From assembly GCA_963678585.2 (NCBI GenBank), contig CAXXGA010000002.1, positions 806,001-870,000 on the forward strand: a stretch of DNA of 64,000 nucleotides, read 5' to 3'. The DNA is from Breoghania sp963678585 (lineage in GTDB: Bacteria > Pseudomonadota > Alphaproteobacteria > Rhizobiales > Stappiaceae). The notes below the pieces were generated by a model. That model made no database searches, was not told the DNA's origin, and saw only the letters and a program-made list of their open reading frames with translations. Each line of letters begins with the position of its first letter. Position 1 is the first letter of the stretch. Positions 1 through 6,834 of the stretch are shown in pieces. A program made the translations under genes and the position numbers.

Positions 1-66
1 TCGCCTGTTGCGGGCGTCCGGTTTCGGGGCCGTCGCCGGATTTGCGGCTTGCGTTGCTGCGGACAT
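1..66 (-). CDS. possible 5' end of the next gene of the cytochrome operon (partial)
   Basis: Just past the stop of the tetraheme cytochrome gene (90-92), the minus strand has an ATG at 66, or an in-frame GTG at 81, and stays open for 22 codons to the window edge. The short peptide is rich in Ala, Pro and Thr and shows no recognisable motif. No clear Shine-Dalgarno sequence precedes either start. It is reported only because operon spacing makes a further gene plausible; it could equally be non-coding. Confidence 0.3.
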   Translation of the reverse strand, partial: MSAATQAANPATAPKPDARNRR

Positions 67-89
67 GCTTGCGCCGTTCACGGTGTCGA

Positions 90-1112
90 TCAGTTCGACA
101 CCGTGCCCTTGTATTTGTCCGGGGCAGGCAGGTACTTGTCGACCGCCGCGAAAGCCTTGCCGTCATAGGCATTGGCGAATTTCAGGCCCAGCACGGAGAT
201 CTTGCCCGCAGCGTCCTTCAGCTCCGCCTCGTTGTTGAGCTTGAGCCCGGCTTTCGCGCCGATCTGCGCGATCTCCATAAGCTCCGGCGCATCGGGCAGA
301 AGCTTGGCGAGGCTCGCCATCACTTTTCGCGCATTGTTGGCGCGTGTGGCCATTTTCAGCGCGTAATCCGCCTTCGTCGTCGCCTTGGAAACGCCGATCA
401 GCGCCGTTTCAAGCTCCGCGATGCGGCCCACGATGAAGAGCATGCGCTGGCGCTCGGTGGAGGCGGCGGGGTTCGACGCGCCCTTGTTGTACCAGGTGTT
501 GTGGCGTATCTCGCCCTGCGACCAGGCCACAAGCTCGAATGCGCTGCCCGCCGCGTGACCGCCCACATTCACCAGCTTCTCGTCGGGCACGAGATGGCAG
601 GAGAAGCAGTTCTTGGCGAGCGTGTAGATCATGGAAGGCCGGATCATTCCGGCCGCTTCCGATTTCGCCCAGCGCGCCTTGATCTCGTCGGGCGTTTCCT
701 GGCCTTCCTTCTTGCCGGAAAAGCCGGAATGGACCTTGTACCAGTCCTTGCCCGAGCCGTGGCAGGACTCACACGCAATGCCCGCAATCGGCTCCGGCTT
801 GCCGCCCTCAAGCTTCTCGGTGAAATGGCAGTTCAGGCAAGCGCTGTCGGACTTGATCCGGCGGATGCCCATTTTCTCCGCGATCTCGGTCGCTTCCTTC
901 GTGCGCGGCAGATCGCGGAAGGTGGAAAAGTGGTGGGTCTTCTGCCAGATGGAGGTTTCCTTCTTGTGGCACTCCGCGCATTCGTTCGGTCCAACGACAA
1001 GGGCCGGATCCTCCGCACGGGCGAACTGGATGCTGGCGCAAAGCGCGAAGAACGCGACGAAACCGGCGATCAGAAGATTCTGTCTCCGGCATAAGGTTCG
1101 ATTGTTTCCCAT
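90..1112 (-). CDS. periplasmic tetraheme cytochrome c (c554-like)
   Basis: A 340-residue exported multiheme cytochrome, last complete gene of a four-gene minus-strand operon. The start at 1112 is chosen because a strong GAGGTGGGG ribosome site precedes it; it opens a signal peptide (about residues 1-33, ending ARA). Four CxxCH heme sites are visible at C45-H49, C92-H96, C114-H118 and C169-H173, all in the N-terminal half, with extra histidines (HH at 60-61, the H of NVGGH) that could be distal ligands. The C-terminal 130 residues are heme-free and helical-looking. The overall pattern resembles the cytochrome c554 family, which shuttles electrons in the periplasm. The role is inferred from the neighbours: reductase, outer-membrane barrel and pentaheme cytochrome. 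The physiological partner is unknown. Confidence 0.85.
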   Translation of the reverse strand: MGNNRTLCRRQNLLIAGFVAFFALCASIQFARAEDPALVVGPNECAECHKKETSIWQKTHHFSTFRDLPRTKEATEIAEKMGIRRIKSDSACLNCHFTEKLEGGKPEPIAGIACESCHGSGKDWYKVHSGFSGKKEGQETPDEIKARWAKSEAAGMIRPSMIYTLAKNCFSCHLVPDEKLVNVGGHAAGSAFELVAWSQGEIRHNTWYNKGASNPAASTERQRMLFIVGRIAELETALIGVSKATTKADYALKMATRANNARKVMASLAKLLPDAPELMEIAQIGAKAGLKLNNEAELKDAAGKISVLGLKFANAYDGKAFAAVDKYLPAPDKYKGTVSN

Positions 1113-1177
1113 TTCAGTTCCCCACCTCTTTTGATCCCGGCTCCCGCGAGCGCCAATTGTGATGCACCCCTCGCGCA

Positions 1178-2449
1178 TCAGGCATCGAGAACCAGATTTC
1201 CTTCCGGACAGGAGATGCAAAGCAGTGCCGTTCCTTCGGCGGGCTTGCTGGCGGGCTTGGTGAGGTAACGCACCTTGCCCTCCTTCACGGCCGTGGCGCA
1301 GGTGCCGCAATTGCCGGCCCTGCAACCGGCATTGACGCGGATGCCGCTGGCGTCCGCCAGTTCCAGAAGCGTGCCTGCCTCAGGCGTCCAGTCGAGCGTC
1401 TTGCCCGAGCGCGAGAAGGTGACCCGCGCCGCGCCTTCGCCCACCGCCGCCTCGTCGTGGCTCACCTGCTTCACCGACGCAGGCCCGAAAGCCTCGAAAT
1501 GGATGTCCTCTTCGGGAACGCCCCATTCTTCAAGCGCGGAGGTGACCGCCTCCATCATCGGCGGCGGGCCGCAGACATAGAATTCGTAGTTGGAGGTCCC
1601 GAGCGTCTCCTTCAGGACGTCGACCGTCAGGTGCCCCTTGCGGTCGAAGGCCTTTGCCTTCTCGCATTCCGGCGTCGGCGCACTGAAGATCGTCACGCCG
1701 TGGAAGTTGGCGTTGCCCGCGATGATCGCGTCGATCTCGGCGCGAAGCGCGATGTCCTCGCCGCAGCGCGCAGCATAGAAGAACCAGACCTCGCGGTGGC
1801 TTCCTGTCGCCGCCAGCCATTTCAACATGGAGAGAACCGGCGTCACCCCCACGCCGCCCGCAATCAGCGCGACCGGGCGATCCGACTGGACGTTCAGGTG
1901 GAAGCCGCCGTTGGGCGCAAGCACGTCGAGAACGTCGCCGGGCTTCAGGACGTCATGGAAATAGCAGGACGACAACCCGGGTGGGGCGTCCGGCTTTTCC
2001 GGGTGCTGGCCGAGGCGCTTGATGGTGACGCGGTACCGGCCTTCTTCCGTCGGCGTGTCGGAGAGCGAATAGCAGCGCACCACGGGTTGCGGCTGATCGG
2101 GGATCTGAAGCTCGAAGGTCAGGAATTGGCCCGGCAGGTAGGGCGGCAGTGCGCCTCCGTCATGGGGTTCCAGATAGAAGGAACAGATGTCGCCGCAGGC
2201 GTTTTCGACCTCGCGCGAGACGAGGCGGAACTTGCGCTTGCCCGACCATGTGAGCTGGCTGCGCGCGCGCTCCGTCTGCGCGCGCTCGATCAGCATGTCC
2301 GTCTGCGCCTTGAAGGCGGAGACGCGGCGCTCGTCCATGCGGCGGTTGCGGATGGCGGTCCCCACCTGACCGGCGAGCCCCACCAGCGCCTGCAGCAAAG
2401 CCAGCAGGACGATCGCACCACCGCCGATCTGAAGCGCCATGACCATCAA
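1178..2449 (-). CDS. membrane-anchored FAD/NAD(P)H oxidoreductase with C-terminal 2Fe-2S ferredoxin domain
   Basis: A 423-residue fusion. One hydrophobic anchor (about residues 5-30) is followed by an Arg-rich stretch (RNRRMDERR), which by the positive-inside rule puts the rest in the cytoplasm. Next come a ferredoxin-reductase FAD domain (RCYSLSDTP, 125-133), an NAD(P)-binding domain (GGVGVTP at 198-204; CGPPPMM at 293-299) and a plant-type 2Fe-2S domain with C376, C381, C384 and a fourth Cys at 411 or 414. The domain order matches BenC/Hcr/PaaE-type reductases, but those lack the membrane anchor. Its ATG overlaps the stop of the outer-membrane gene by 4 nt (ATGA), so translation is probably coupled. 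It likely feeds electrons from NAD(P)H to a membrane or periplasmic acceptor, or the reverse; the direction cannot be read from sequence. Confidence 0.85.
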   Translation of the reverse strand: MMVMALQIGGGAIVLLALLQALVGLAGQVGTAIRNRRMDERRVSAFKAQTDMLIERAQTERARSQLTWSGKRKFRLVSREVENACGDICSFYLEPHDGGALPPYLPGQFLTFELQIPDQPQPVVRCYSLSDTPTEEGRYRVTIKRLGQHPEKPDAPPGLSSCYFHDVLKPGDVLDVLAPNGGFHLNVQSDRPVALIAGGVGVTPVLSMLKWLAATGSHREVWFFYAARCGEDIALRAEIDAIIAGNANFHGVTIFSAPTPECEKAKAFDRKGHLTVDVLKETLGTSNYEFYVCGPPPMMEAVTSALEEWGVPEEDIHFEAFGPASVKQVSHDEAAVGEGAARVTFSRSGKTLDWTPEAGTLLELADASGIRVNAGCRAGNCGTCATAVKEGKVRYLTKPASKPAEGTALLCISCPEGNLVLDA

Positions 2450-3963
2450 AACCGCGTCCTCAGTTCCATGCGCAGACCCGAACCGAGGTCCTGGTTCTGG
2501 CCTTCGGAGAGAAAGGCGTCGACCTCGATGCTTGAGCGATTGTTGAGCGCATGCAGGAATTGCCCGCCGACGGCGACTGCCCCGCGGTTAGAGCCGTCCG
2601 TGTCCTTGCGTCCGCCCACTTCCAGCGTCAGTTGGGTCTTGTCCTCGTTGAAGAACATCTGGTAGCCGAGCGCCCCGCCGAAGGCTTCATCCGCCCGGTT
2701 CGACAGAGCAGACGACGCCGCACTGGGCACGGGCGAGGCAAACAGCACGCCAACACGGCCCAACGGCCCGCCGGTGGTGGGATCGCGCGCGGCCGACGAG
2801 TAGTTCCCGATGCCCCAGAAGGCGTTGGCGTAGAAGAGGTTTTCCGAATAGGGCAGGGTGCGCGAAACTTCCGAAAACAGCAGCACGCCGTTATCGACCT
2901 TGGCACCGCGATCCTCCGGCGCCCACGATCCGTTGATGCGGAAGGCGGTGTTCCAGTGGCCGATGCGCTGGATTGCGGAGGCACCCAGATAGAGCCCGTC
3001 ACCGCCGTCCGGGCTGCCGCTCATGGCATAGGCCGCATCAAGATTGACCGTGCTTGAGCGCAGGTCCGTCTCGGTGAAGAGGCCGAAAAGCAGCGTGTCG
3101 CGGTCCAGCACATTGTCGTCGCGGTGGATGTTGTTTGCGCCGAACAGCGCGGTGATGCGCATGTCGGGCGTGAGGCCGGGAATGACGATGGTGTCGCGCG
3201 TGATGCCGATGCTGTCGATGCGCGCGTTGATCATCATGCCTTCCTGAAACAGAAGCTGCTGACGACCGATGGAAAAACCGAAATCGAGCCCCTTGTTGTC
3301 GTCGGGGTCGAGATTGGGAAAGATCTCGCCGAACTCGCCTTCGAAGAACAGCTGCCGGATCCAGAGGTTCGCGCCGTTGACCTCCTGAAGGCCCGACCCG
3401 TCGCGCCGCACATAGCCCGTATGGCGACCGTTTTCCGAAAGCGGCGAGATCGACATGAAGAGCCGTTCGGTCGGCGTGAGCTTCAGGTTGAAGAAGAGAT
3501 TGAGCTGGTTCGACCAGTATTGCCGACCCTGACCGACGCCGCTGTCATAGTGGCCGATGGAGGTGCGCGCATCGCCGAAGACCCAGAGCGAGGGCTGCCA
3601 GATCGCACCCGTCGGCAGTTCGATGCCCGGCGACAGGTTGCCGGTTGCCAGAAACTTCTCGCCAAGCTGAAAGATCGGCGGGGTTTCCTTGGGCTGCTCC
3701 TCGTCGGAGAGAAGGGGAAGCGCCTCCTTGCTCAACCCATTGCCGTGGGCATGGGCGCTGCGGTCCACCTTTTCATGCGGTGTGGGGGCGTGGTCCTTCG
3801 GCGGTGTTTCGCCGCGCTTTTTCAGGACCTCCGCCTCGGTGACCATCGGGATCGGTTCTTCGCTGAGCGCGCTCTGGCCGAAGGCGGGCGCAAAAGCGCC
3901 GCTGCCGAGAGCGAGAAGCCCGGCAAGCATGCCTGCCTTGCCTGTCATGTGCCTGAACATCAC
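2446..3963 (-). CDS. outer-membrane beta-barrel protein of the cytochrome operon
   Basis: A 505-residue exported protein. The N-terminus is a signal peptide (cleavage near AFG/Q, about residue 30), then a charged His/Pro-rich linker to about residue 90. From there on it shows alternating amphipathic strands typical of a beta-barrel, and it ends in Arg-Phe, the aromatic C-terminus recognised by the BAM machinery. A segment with GRQQLLFQEG followed by a strand and an Asp recalls alginate-export/DUF1302-type barrels. It is sandwiched between two heme proteins: 12 nt after the pentaheme gene and overlapping the reductase gene. By analogy with porin-cytochrome complexes it may let a cytochrome reach the cell surface, but it has none of the features specific to MtrB/PioB that I could identify (for example an N-terminal CxxC). 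Confidence 0.75.
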   Translation of the reverse strand: MMFRHMTGKAGMLAGLLALGSGAFAPAFGQSALSEEPIPMVTEAEVLKKRGETPPKDHAPTPHEKVDRSAHAHGNGLSKEALPLLSDEEQPKETPPIFQLGEKFLATGNLSPGIELPTGAIWQPSLWVFGDARTSIGHYDSGVGQGRQYWSNQLNLFFNLKLTPTERLFMSISPLSENGRHTGYVRRDGSGLQEVNGANLWIRQLFFEGEFGEIFPNLDPDDNKGLDFGFSIGRQQLLFQEGMMINARIDSIGITRDTIVIPGLTPDMRITALFGANNIHRDDNVLDRDTLLFGLFTETDLRSSTVNLDAAYAMSGSPDGGDGLYLGASAIQRIGHWNTAFRINGSWAPEDRGAKVDNGVLLFSEVSRTLPYSENLFYANAFWGIGNYSSAARDPTTGGPLGRVGVLFASPVPSAASSALSNRADEAFGGALGYQMFFNEDKTQLTLEVGGRKDTDGSNRGAVAVGGQFLHALNNRSSIEVDAFLSEGQNQDLGSGLRMELRTRF

Positions 3964-3975
3964 GCGCCGCCCGCC

Positions 3976-6249
3976 CTACTCAACTCGCACCTTCGCGTTT
4001 CTGGTCCACAGCACCGAACTCCCGCGCACGACCTCGCGTGCGATCTGGGCCGGGCTCATGCCGAAATCGAAACCGGCCCCCTGAATGGCGGCGATCAGGT
4101 TGACCGGCACCATCTGGGACACGAGCTTGATGTTGATCGAATAGGTCTCGCCGCGTCTCAGCTTGCTCGCATCCACGCCGTAGGAGGCGGTGCGGTGGCT
4201 GAGCGGGTCGATGGTCTTCTTGTGCTTGCGCGCGCCGCGCGGGCGTCCGTAAAGCGTCGTGGGGCGCGGTTCCGGCCGCACCAGCGGCAGGACGTCGGTG
4301 GAGGTGTTGACCGCCAGAACCTGTTCGCGCTCGCCGCCGCGCAGCATCCGCACGATGAACTTCGATTGCAGCGTGAAGAGATCCGGATCGAGCGGAAGCT
4401 CGCCGTTATGGACATAGAGCGAATGGAGATCGCGCACGTCGCCGTTGGGGTCGCGGTCGCCGGAGACGTAAACCACCTTGCCCCGGCTGTCCTTCACCGT
4501 GACTTGCAGGAAGATCATGCGCTCCGCATCGAAGCCCGTGGGCACCGAATGGCCGTCGGTGGCGTTGATCACGTCGATATCGAAATCGAGCCCGCGCCCG
4601 TCGGCGCGCTTCACGCGGATATCGGAAAGCTTGAAGCCGTTGCGCAGAACCTGTTCGCGCAAGCGCCGGGCCTTGGCGAGCCGTTCAAGCTGCTCGTCGA
4701 TGATCTTGCGTCCGTCATAACGGTCGTCGATGGAGGCCCACGCCTTGGGGAAGGGGTGATCGCGCGGGATCCTGTTCTCGAAGGCATCCGTGCCCCAGCC
4801 CGCTTTCACGTTGAACTGGAGCCATTCCTCAAGCGTCTTGAACTGCGCGGCTTCCACGTTGTGCGGGAAGAGACCGGGATGAATGATCGAATAATCCGGA
4901 CCCGCAAAGGTGTGGTTGGAGAGCTTGCGGGACTTGGTGGGCTCGTCGCCGACAATCGCCGCCGGGCCCCAGTCATAGCCCGATGCCACGCCCTGCACCT
5001 TGCCCATGTGGCAGTCCTGGCAGGTCTCGCCGCGCTTGGCGGCGGGTGTCTGCTTGTATTCCGCGAAAGCCTCTTCCAGCCGGAAGCCGTTGAAGAGCGT
5101 CACGTCATGGCAGGTGCCGCAAAAGCCGGGCTTGGTCAGCGCGAAGAAGGGCTTGGCCTCGGTATGGATGGAACGGCCCGGATCGTCGCGCGAGGTGGAG
5201 ACGCGGTAATCCTGCGGATTGTTCAGGACGCGCTTCAGTTCCTTGCCGCCCTTCGGCCCGTAGACGGGCGAGAACACGTCGCCTTCTTCAAGTGCGAAAC
5301 GGCCGGAGATCTTGCCGTAATTCCGGTTCACCCGGTGGCAGGCCACGCAGGTGATGCCCTCGCGCGACGTCGGCGTGCGCTTGAGGTTCGACATGTAGAT
5401 GTTTTCGTTGATGTTCATGCCGACCGGGTTGTGACAGCGAATGCAGAAATCGCCGTTGGTCCCGCTGGTCTTCATGTTGATCGTGGTCTGCATCGCCATG
5501 TAGACGGGCGAAAGCTGCGCATAGGCGTGCTGGGAGGCCGACCACTGCTCATACTGGCGCGGATGGCAGGTCGCGCAGGTATTGGCGGAAGGGTACTTGC
5601 TCTCCAGAAAGAGCTTTTCATGCTCCGCATTGGCGTTGGCGACCGACGCGGGCTTCTCTTCCTTTTTGCGCGCCTCCGCCGTCTCGTTGGCGCTGTCGTC
5701 GCCCAGAAGAAGATCGCCGTCGCCGGAAAGAAGATCGTCGCCCGACGTTCCTCCGGGGCTCAGAAGATCGTCGGCCTCCGCCGTGCCGCCGAGAAGGTCG
5801 TCGCCTGACGGGGCGACATCGGCCCCCAGAAGATCATCCTCGCTGGGTTGCGAAGGCTCGCCGGAAAGCAGGCTGTCGGCATCATCGGAGCCGGGCAACA
5901 GGCTGTCGTCATTTCCGCCGCCAAGCAGATCGTCCCCGCCGCTCTCTGCTTTGGGCGGATCGCCGCTCAGCAGATCATCCCCGCCGCCGCTCAGCAGGTC
6001 GTCGTCGGCGGCGAGCCGGATACGTCCCTGTGTGAGATCCGGTTGCGGTGCCCCGGAAAGGTCTGTGCGGGCGAGATAGTCGTGAAGTCCGATCGCGACC
6101 GGATCATTGGCGTGGAAGCTCAAGCTGCTGTGGACAGGCTTTGCACCGGGCAGGGGCGGTTGTGCGGACGCGGCCGCCCACAGGGCCGGAGCAACCGCGG
6201 CAACTACGCAGAGCACAGCTGGGAACGAATACGACCGGCCCACTGGCAT
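3976..6249 (-). CDS. exported pentaheme cytochrome c with N-terminal DDLL-repeat region
   Basis: First gene of the operon, 757 residues from the ATG at 6249. A GGGGGAG ribosome site abuts that ATG directly, while the GTG two codons later (6243) lies 6 nt downstream of it, so the true start is probably GTG 6243. A signal peptide ends about residue 29 (AASA/Q). Residues 82-184 are an acidic low-complexity region with about ten variants of DDLL(S/G)G. A heme domain follows with five CxxCH sites: C225-H229, C269-H273, C301-H305, C377-H381 and C410-H414, the spacing of cytochrome c554-type multiheme proteins. The C-terminal 300 residues are heme-free and include a beta-rich segment. Electron transfer is certain in kind; the substrate is unknown. 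The repeat region may be a flexible spacer across the periplasm or a metal-binding surface. Confidence 0.85.
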   Translation of the reverse strand: MPVGRSYSFPAVLCVVAAVAPALWAAASAQPPLPGAKPVHSSLSFHANDPVAIGLHDYLARTDLSGAPQPDLTQGRIRLAADDDLLSGGGDDLLSGDPPKAESGGDDLLGGGNDDSLLPGSDDADSLLSGEPSQPSEDDLLGADVAPSGDDLLGGTAEADDLLSPGGTSGDDLLSGDGDLLLGDDSANETAEARKKEEKPASVANANAEHEKLFLESKYPSANTCATCHPRQYEQWSASQHAYAQLSPVYMAMQTTINMKTSGTNGDFCIRCHNPVGMNINENIYMSNLKRTPTSREGITCVACHRVNRNYGKISGRFALEEGDVFSPVYGPKGGKELKRVLNNPQDYRVSTSRDDPGRSIHTEAKPFFALTKPGFCGTCHDVTLFNGFRLEEAFAEYKQTPAAKRGETCQDCHMGKVQGVASGYDWGPAAIVGDEPTKSRKLSNHTFAGPDYSIIHPGLFPHNVEAAQFKTLEEWLQFNVKAGWGTDAFENRIPRDHPFPKAWASIDDRYDGRKIIDEQLERLAKARRLREQVLRNGFKLSDIRVKRADGRGLDFDIDVINATDGHSVPTGFDAERMIFLQVTVKDSRGKVVYVSGDRDPNGDVRDLHSLYVHNGELPLDPDLFTLQSKFIVRMLRGGEREQVLAVNTSTDVLPLVRPEPRPTTLYGRPRGARKHKKTIDPLSHRTASYGVDASKLRRGETYSINIKLVSQMVPVNLIAAIQGAGFDFGMSPAQIAREVVRGSSVLWTRNAKVRVE

Positions 6250-6284
6250 CTCCCCCGACGCATCACGAAACCTCGCCGGGTTAT

Positions 6285-6311
6285 CGGTCCGGCGGAATAA
6301 AACGGTCCGGC
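6285..6311. promoter_or_regulatory. 9-bp direct repeat upstream of the pentaheme gene
   Basis: CGGTCCGGC occurs at 6285-6293 and again at 6303-6311, an 18-bp start-to-start spacing. The pair lies 36-62 nt upstream of the operon's first gene. Directly repeated sites suit a response regulator or other activator, but the binding protein is not known. Confidence 0.35.
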
Positions 6312-6345
6312 CACAACGAAGAAAAGCCCAGTCGTTCCCCGCATA

Positions 6346-6359
6346 TTTGAAAGATCAAA
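6346..6359. promoter_or_regulatory. TTTGA-N4-TCAAA inverted repeat
   Basis: A perfect 5-bp inverted repeat with a 4-nt spacer (TTTGAAAGATCAAA), about 100 nt upstream of the pentaheme gene. It resembles a Crp/Fnr-family site, but the TTGA half-sites are 4 nt apart rather than the 6 nt of the FNR/FixK consensus, so the assignment to that family is weak. Confidence 0.35.
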
Positions 6360-6560
6360 CAGCGCGGTGGATTGTGCTTTTTCAGTCGGCTGAGCCGAAA
6401 AAGGCGTTATGCGGCGCAATACGGGCGGGACGGCAGAATAAGAACTGTTCACGACCGGAAAAACGCTGCGTCATCATGATTGCGAGAAAATCCTGTGGGT
6501 GCAAGCATGGAGGGTCTGCAACCGGGGCGGCAATCTACCGGGAAATGATTGGCATCGTCA

Positions 6561-6583
6561 GTATTGGTTTATGGAATCAATAC
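6561..6583. promoter_or_regulatory. 23-bp palindrome, candidate operator
   Basis: The arms GTATTG and CAATAC (6561-6566, 6578-6583) are perfect inverted repeats; extended to nine positions they match at eight (GTATTGGTT against GTATTGATT read on the other strand). It is centred about 320 nt upstream of the pentaheme gene and about 250 nt beyond the helicase stop, so it could control a distal promoter of the cytochrome operon. Confidence 0.4.
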
Positions 6584-6779
6584 CTTGTGCTGCGTGTAAT
6601 TGGACGGGAGGGCGAGAAGGAAATTGCGTTTTGTTGCACAAAAACACGATCAGGTTGCCGGAAAGACACAGCGTCAGGCGCAAATAAACATTTGAACAGA
6701 TTCGTATCATGTGCGGTTGGGTTAAATAGTTATTTGGCCGGTTGATATTGTGTGCCGGACAAAGGAAAGACGACAGGTG

Positions 6780-6834
6780 AAAAACTACATGTGGCGCGGG
6801 CTGGGGGCTGCGGGCGCGCGCTCAGCGCCACATG
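6780..6834 (-). terminator. Rho-independent terminator of the UvrD-type helicase gene
   Basis: Read on the minus strand, CATGTGGCGC (which includes the last coding codons and overlaps the stop region at 6825-6834) is exactly complementary to GCGCCACATG at 6788-6797. The second arm is followed by TAG and five Ts. The 10-bp stem plus T-run is a good intrinsic terminator, although the loop is long (27 nt). Confidence 0.6.

Larger units (their letters stand above)
6250..6821. other. 572-bp intergenic control region of the cytochrome operon
   Basis: No credible gene lies here. The stretch is visibly richer in A and T than the flanking genes and holds several symmetric elements (listed separately): a direct repeat near the start codon, a TTTGA-N4-TCAAA inverted repeat, a 23-bp palindrome, and the terminator of the helicase gene at its far end. 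A short hairpin (CGGC-TGA-GCCG, 6387-6397) flanked by CTTTTT and AAAAAG also occurs. This is most likely the promoter and operator region of the multiheme operon. Confidence 0.6.

Noticed and set aside
1178..2449. PaaE or benzoate dioxygenase reductase
   Set aside because: The domain order is similar, but the N-terminal membrane anchor and the heme-protein neighbours argue against a soluble oxygenase reductase.
3124..5808. Very long open frame (894 codons) on the plus strand
   Set aside because: It lies antisense to the barrel and pentaheme genes, which have signal peptides, heme motifs and ribosome sites. Long antisense frames are expected in GC-rich DNA.
6346..6359. FNR/FixK box upstream of the cytochrome operon
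   Set aside because: The half-sites TTGA and TCAA are 4 nt apart, not the 6 nt of the consensus, so it is listed only as an inverted repeat.
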